Shown: positions 60,328-64,000 of the stretch, in pieces
How the letters are laid out: each line of letters opens with the position of its first letter
Numbering within the stretch: position 1 is the stretch's first letter
NCBI GenBank assembly: GCA_015059735.1
Contig: SUZX01000003.1
Coordinates: 1 to 64,000 of the forward strand
Length of the DNA: 64,000 bases
DNA from: Rikenellaceae bacterium
GTDB lineage: Bacteria > Bacteroidota > Bacteroidia > Bacteroidales > Rikenellaceae
Direction: 5' to 3'
The notes under the pieces: generated by a model
The model's input: only the letters and a program-made list of their open reading frames with translations
What the model was told of the DNA's origin: nothing
Database searches by the model: none
Made by a program: the position numbers and the translations under genes

Positions 60328-61509
60328 ATGGAAAAACCGGCTGAAAAATTGTGGAATGGCAACTACTGCCGAGTATGGATCGCCAACTTTCTGCTCTACT
60401 TTTCGTTCATGCTGCTGACGCCGCTTTTCCCGCTCTATTTGAGTGAGACGTTCGACGCCGACAAGCAGATGATCGGGATCGTATTGTCGGGATATACACT
60501 CACTGCGCTCATCATTCGCCCGTTCAGCGGATATTTGATCGATGGGTTTCCGCGAAGAGTCGTGCTGCTCACCAGCTTTTTTCTCGTCTTTCTACTTTTC
60601 TTCGGGTATCCGCTGTCGGCCAGCCTATTGCTATTTGCCACGATCCGAACCCTACATGGAGCTCCATTCGGAGCGGCCACCATTTCGAATAGTACAGTAG
60701 CAATCGATGTATTACCCTCATCCCGACGAGCCGAGGGAATCGGTTACTATGGTTTGAGCAACAACGTGGCAACCGCTATCAGCCCGACCGTCGCATTGGC
60801 CATCTATGGTGCAACGCACAGCTACAACCTGCTCTTCGCACTGGCAATTTTGGTTTCGGGGCTTGCTTTCTACTGCAACTACACCTTGAAACTGCAACCC
60901 AAAGCCATAACTCGCCGACCACCGTTGTCGTTCGATCGTTTTGTACTGCTCAAAGCATGGCGACAAGGTTTTTGTATCGCCTGTTTCAGTTTCTCCTATG
61001 GAGTTATCTCGACCTATATCGCCGTTTACGGAAAAGAGGAGTTAGGCATTACGAGCGGTACGGGATTATTCTTCATGTTGCTCTCAATCGGGTTGATCCT
61101 TTCACGCATAACAGGTAGCCAAACCCTCCGCAGGGGAAAAATCGCACAAAACGCCTCGATCGGAATATCGATCTCAGCAATTGGTTATCTGCTTTTTGCC
61201 GCACTACATAACTCCTGGGGGTACTACGGTGCAGCCTTTATCATCGGCTTGGGCAACGGCCACATGTTTCCGGCCTTCCAAACCATGTTTCTCAATTTGG
61301 CTTCGAATGACCAACGCGGAACGGCCAACTCCACGCTTTATGTTTCGTGGGATATAGGCGTGGGGCTCGGGATTCTTGCAGGAGGTATGGTGGCTGAATT
61401 TTGGGGCTATCATGCAGCATTTTGGATGATGTGGATTGTGAATGTATTCGGAGCCATCAGTTATTTCGTTTCGGCAAAAAAACATTTCCTGAAAAATCGA
61501 CTGTATTGA
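60328..61509 (+). CDS. MFS transporter
   Basis: A 393-aa, twelve-helix major facilitator starting at MEKPAEKLWNGNYCRVWIANFLLYFSFMLLTPLFPLYL. The loop 2-3 motif A is degenerate but present (LIDGFPRRVVLLTSF), and RTLHGAPFGAATISNSTVAIDVLPSSRRAEGIGYYGLSNNVATAISPTVALAIY is a typical drug-efflux-like helix 4-5 region. The second half has GLGNGHMFPAFQTMFLNLASNDQRGTANSTLYVSWDIGVGLGILAGG. The fold suggests an exporter of small molecules or drugs, as in the YhhS/YfcJ group. The substrate is unknown. It is a single gene. Confidence 0.88.
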   Translation: MEKPAEKLWNGNYCRVWIANFLLYFSFMLLTPLFPLYLSETFDADKQMIGIVLSGYTLTALIIRPFSGYLIDGFPRRVVLLTSFFLVFLLFFGYPLSASLLLFATIRTLHGAPFGAATISNSTVAIDVLPSSRRAEGIGYYGLSNNVATAISPTVALAIYGATHSYNLLFALAILVSGLAFYCNYTLKLQPKAITRRPPLSFDRFVLLKAWRQGFCIACFSFSYGVISTYIAVYGKEELGITSGTGLFFMLLSIGLILSRITGSQTLRRGKIAQNASIGISISAIGYLLFAALHNSWGYYGAAFIIGLGNGHMFPAFQTMFLNLASNDQRGTANSTLYVSWDIGVGLGILAGGMVAEFWGYHAAFWMMWIVNVFGAISYFVSAKKHFLKNRLY

Positions 61510-61594
61510 TCCCTGTCCAACAAAAAACCGCATCACAACGCTCAAAAAGCCGAAATCATAAGGAATAAATAGGTTGCGGATCAAAAAATCTTTA

Positions 61595-61602
61595 TAACTT
61601 TG
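61595..61602 (+). promoter_or_regulatory. Promoter -7 element of the M28 peptidase gene
   Basis: Plus strand TAACTTTG with TTG 18 nt upstream, a weak -33 box. It lies 46 nt before the ATG. Confidence 0.45.
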
Positions 61603-61648
61603 TGGTTTGAAGGACATGTCAAATATTTTCATATAACTTTTTCAACCA

Positions 61649-63166
61649 ATGAAACATCTTTTATTTTATTTATTGCTGTTAATCCCGACTACCGGTTGGG
61701 CACAACAAGCCGCCATAAATAAAATCATGGCAATGGCTCGGGAGGATAATCGCGCCATGCAACATCTCGATATTTTAGTCAACCGTTTCGGAGGACGTCC
61801 GGCAGGCTCGGATGCCTGTGCCAACGCTGAACAATGGGCCAAACGCTGTTTTGAGTCGTGGGGCTATGATGTCAAACTCGAAAAAGCCGGTGATTTGAGT
61901 GTCGGATTCAATCGCGGAGGCTGGTGGGGACGTATGACCGGCGAGGAGTCGATGGTTTTGCACTTCGCAACCCCGTCGTATAGTTCGGGAACCAAAGGGC
62001 CGCAACGAGGACATGTATTGATCGAACCGCGCACACAATCCGAATTCGACGGCATGAAACACCGCTTGAAAGGAGCTTGGGTATTGATAAACGGAAAATC
62101 TCGTGGTGGAGGCATTGCTCGCGACGAAGAGTCAAGAACGCATCGTCGGGAGATCATCGCAAAAAATAACGAAGCTGAAAAATATAACAAAACACTGACC
62201 GATCCGGACGACAACCGCAAGTCAATCAACCGCAAAGAGCCTGCACTCTTCTACGAGGAGATGGTTGCCGCTGGAGCTTTGGGTTTCATTCAAGCCGCGT
62301 CGGTGCCCATTCGAGCTACATACGATCGCTCGGTCGTAAAAGATCGGACTCCGTTTGACAGTCTGCCTACGACACCTTACATTTTACTCGACAAAGAGCA
62401 ATATCTCCGCATCCATAAATTGACCAAACAACGCCGCAATATCGAATTGGAATTCGACATCCGCAATTATTTCAAAATAGGTCCTGTCGATTATCACAAC
62501 GTAGTGGCCACGATCAAAGGCTCAAAATATCCCGACGAATATGTGGTGATGGGATGTCACCTCGACTCTTACGATGTCGCTACGGGAGGAGTAGATTGCG
62601 GCAATGGCGTTTCTGCAATGATGGAGGCCGCCCGCATGCTTTCCGTATCGGGAGCCAAACCCGACAGAACAATCATCTTCATTCTTTTCGCAGCCGAAGA
62701 GTTCGGATTGTTAGGATCGAAAGCGTGGGTTAAAGCACATCCGGAGAAGATCGACAAAATTTCGCTGATGATCAACCGCGATGGCGGACCGTTGCCGTAC
62801 GTCGGCTTCGAAGTTCCGAAATCGATGATCAAAGAGTACGATAAAATTGTCGAGCCCATTCGGCAACTCTATCCCGAATATGGCTTTAAGATCAGCGAAA
62901 TGATCCCCATTCCACGTTCCAGAATACGTGGAGGATCCGATTACAAATCGTTCTTGCAGGTCGGTGTCCCTGCCGTAAAGATGACCATGCGTGATGCAAA
63001 AGGATATAACTTCAACTACGGAGAAATATGGCACACCGAGCGTGATACCTATCAAAAAGCCATTCCGGAATATCAAGAGCAGGCAGCTGCAGCTTTGGCA
63101 ATCATCGCATTGGGAACCGCCAACCTGCCGACAATGTTGCCCCGCGAAGAGTTTTTCCGTCCGTAA
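61649..63166 (+). CDS. Exported M28-family zinc aminopeptidase
   Basis: A 505-aa secreted metallopeptidase (signal MKHLLFYLLLLIPTTGWAQ). An early helical segment and a PA-type insert (about 110-255; GHVLIEPRTQSEFDGMKHRLKGAWVLI) precede the catalytic core. The co-catalytic zinc ligands are in YVVMGCHLDSYDVATGGVDCGNGVSAMMEAARML (His, Asp), IIFILFAAEEFGLLGSKAWV (Glu-Glu), SLMINRDGGPLPYVG (Asp) and GEIWHTERDTYQKAI (His). The order fits the carboxypeptidase-Q/plasma glutamate carboxypeptidase type. It acts in the periplasm or outside. cvpA lies 21 nt downstream. Confidence 0.92.
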   Translation: MKHLLFYLLLLIPTTGWAQQAAINKIMAMAREDNRAMQHLDILVNRFGGRPAGSDACANAEQWAKRCFESWGYDVKLEKAGDLSVGFNRGGWWGRMTGEESMVLHFATPSYSSGTKGPQRGHVLIEPRTQSEFDGMKHRLKGAWVLINGKSRGGGIARDEESRTHRREIIAKNNEAEKYNKTLTDPDDNRKSINRKEPALFYEEMVAAGALGFIQAASVPIRATYDRSVVKDRTPFDSLPTTPYILLDKEQYLRIHKLTKQRRNIELEFDIRNYFKIGPVDYHNVVATIKGSKYPDEYVVMGCHLDSYDVATGGVDCGNGVSAMMEAARMLSVSGAKPDRTIIFILFAAEEFGLLGSKAWVKAHPEKIDKISLMINRDGGPLPYVGFEVPKSMIKEYDKIVEPIRQLYPEYGFKISEMIPIPRSRIRGGSDYKSFLQVGVPAVKMTMRDAKGYNFNYGEIWHTERDTYQKAIPEYQEQAAAALAIIALGTANLPTMLPREEFFRP

Positions 63167-63187
63167 GAACGATTTAATCCCAAAGAG

Positions 63188-63712
63188 ATGAATTGGATTG
63201 ATATTATCGTTATTTTGGTCTTGGGCATCGCCATATGGAACGGCTGGCGACGCGGATTTATCATGCAGGTATGCAGTTTAGCCGGTATTGCCGTTGCCAT
63301 TTGGGTGGCAATAAACTACGGAAAACTTGTCGGACAATGGTTGCAACTCGATAATCAGGTTGCCACGCCGGTCGGTTTCGTCGTCGTATTTGTGGTGGTA
63401 TTGATTGCTGTGGCAATTGTCGCCCGAGGCATCCGCAAATTGTTTGATTTCACAGGATTTGGCATGCTCGATGTCTTGTTGGGTGTGGTGATCTCTTTGG
63501 CGAAATATTTGTTGATACTCAGCGTATCATTGTCTGTTTTCGATCGTTTGAATGACTCGTGGAATCTTGTATCTCGTCAGACGATCGAGTCGTCGAAAAG
63601 CTATCGGCCAATCATCCACCTCTCCGGGCAACTGTTGCCATTATGGGAGTGGGTTGGCGATCAAATTCCGCGACAGGAATTGAAACAACCGCAAGAGGGA
63701 TCGAATATATAA
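63188..63712 (+). CDS. cvpA: CvpA family membrane protein
   Basis: A 174-aa protein with four predicted membrane helices: IDIIVILVLGIAIWNGWRRGFIMQVCSLAGIAVAIWVAINY, VATPVGFVVVFVVVLIAVAIVARGI and LDVLLGVVISLAKYLLILSVSLSVFDRL. The WNGWRRGF motif after the first helix is typical of CvpA, first described as needed for colicin V production. Its general role is unknown. The soluble C-terminus (about 125-174) is hydrophilic. It lies 4 nt before rsgA and after the M28 gene. Confidence 0.9.
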   Translation: MNWIDIIVILVLGIAIWNGWRRGFIMQVCSLAGIAVAIWVAINYGKLVGQWLQLDNQVATPVGFVVVFVVVLIAVAIVARGIRKLFDFTGFGMLDVLLGVVISLAKYLLILSVSLSVFDRLNDSWNLVSRQTIESSKSYRPIIHLSGQLLPLWEWVGDQIPRQELKQPQEGSNI

Positions 63713-63716
63713 GCCG

Positions 63717-64000
63717 ATGGAGAGAAAATTTACGGGGGTGGTCGTTCGTGCCACAGGCAGTTGGTATGAAGTGTTGCACGATGGAGCAACCATACGTTGC
63801 CGTATTCGGGGACGCTTGCGATTGCGCGGCGTGCGATCGACCAATCCGGTTGTCGTGGGTGATGAGGTAACCTGTGAAGCCGACGAAAACGGCGACTATG
63901 TGATCGCTGATATCACACCGCGACGCAACTATGTAATCCGTCGCGCCTCAAATCTTTCGAAAGAGTCGCATATCATTGCCGCCAACATCGACCAAGCGAT
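63717..64000 (+). CDS. rsgA: Ribosome small-subunit GTPase RsgA, 5' part
   Basis: Not in the ORF track because it runs off the right edge. From ATG at 63717 the frame is open to the end: MERKFTGVVVRATGSWYEVL, then IRCRIRGRLRLRGVRSTNPVVVGDEVTC and NYVIRRASNLSKESHIIAANIDQA. This is the N-terminal OB-fold of RsgA (YjeQ) and the start of the circularly permuted GTPase domain, before its G motifs. RsgA helps late maturation of the 30S subunit. The start lies 4 nt after the cvpA stop, so the two genes are coupled. Confidence 0.92.
   Translation, partial: MERKFTGVVVRATGSWYEVLHDGATIRCRIRGRLRLRGVRSTNPVVVGDEVTCEADENGDYVIADITPRRNYVIRRASNLSKESHIIAANIDQA

Overview
The window is chromosomal DNA of a member of the Bacteroidota, most likely the order Bacteroidales and perhaps a relative of Alistipes (Rikenellaceae); the family is my tentative reading of the partial 16S rRNA and was not tested against a database. 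Support comes from the 16S 5' half, from many promoters of the Bacteroidota type (TTTG, about 19-20 nt, TAnnTTTG) with few Shine-Dalgarno sites, from families typical of the phylum (DUF4270, DUF4837, DUF3098, GldE, IspG with an internal insert), and from many signal-peptidase-II lipoproteins. There is no prophage, CRISPR array or intact insertion sequence.

Layout. 1-1.3 kb: 5' part of a 16S rRNA gene (minus strand) with two tandem promoters. 1.3-11.5 kb: S8 protease lipoprotein, tRNA-Ser(CGA), nitroreductase, rplS with a structured leader, C1 peptidase, topA, DUF4270 lipoprotein and a short GT5-like protein. 11.5-17.9 kb: queA-truB-uppP-DUF3098-ftsX, then a YfhO-type membrane protein. 17.9-20.6 kb: an A+T-richer accessory island with two overlapping lipoprotein genes, bracketed by two diverged direct copies of a promoter-bearing repeat. 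20.6-26.6 kb: polyprenyl synthase, FHS-type sugar MFS transporter, BamA/TamA-like barrel, phosphopantetheinyl transferase and gldE. 26.6-39.5 kb: a partial division and cell-wall cluster (murG-murC-ftsQ-ftsA-ftsZ, without ftsW or murD beside it), then comM, dnaB, comF and priA. 39.6-44.4 kb: yitT, a YhcC-type radical SAM gene, a secreted nuclease, dtd, an RluA-type pseudouridine synthase and cdd.

44.6-49.5 kb is the most interesting block: tatA, a Gfo/Idh/MocA oxidoreductase with a perfect Tat signal (SRRNFLK), a DUF1080 (3-keto-disaccharide hydrolase family) lipoprotein, an exported xylose-isomerase-like TIM barrel, and tatC with a long acidic tail. I read it as a periplasmic 3-keto-glycoside pathway encoded together with its own Tat translocase. 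49.5-55 kb: serine hydrolase, NarL-type two-component pair, cardiolipin synthase and DUF4837 lipoprotein. 55-56 kb: the remnant of a BspA-like surface lipoprotein whose repeats have been deleted, and little else. 56-64 kb: ispG, wbqC, a GH2 protein that lacks both catalytic glutamates, MFS transporter, M28 peptidase, cvpA and the start of rsgA, which the ORF track misses because it runs off the window.

Most of the window is housekeeping (cell division, wall precursors, replication, tRNA modification). The points worth a second look are the Tat / keto-glycoside operon, the degenerate GH2, the repeat-bracketed lipoprotein pair, the coiled-coil insert in FtsQ, the rplS leader and the BspA remnant.
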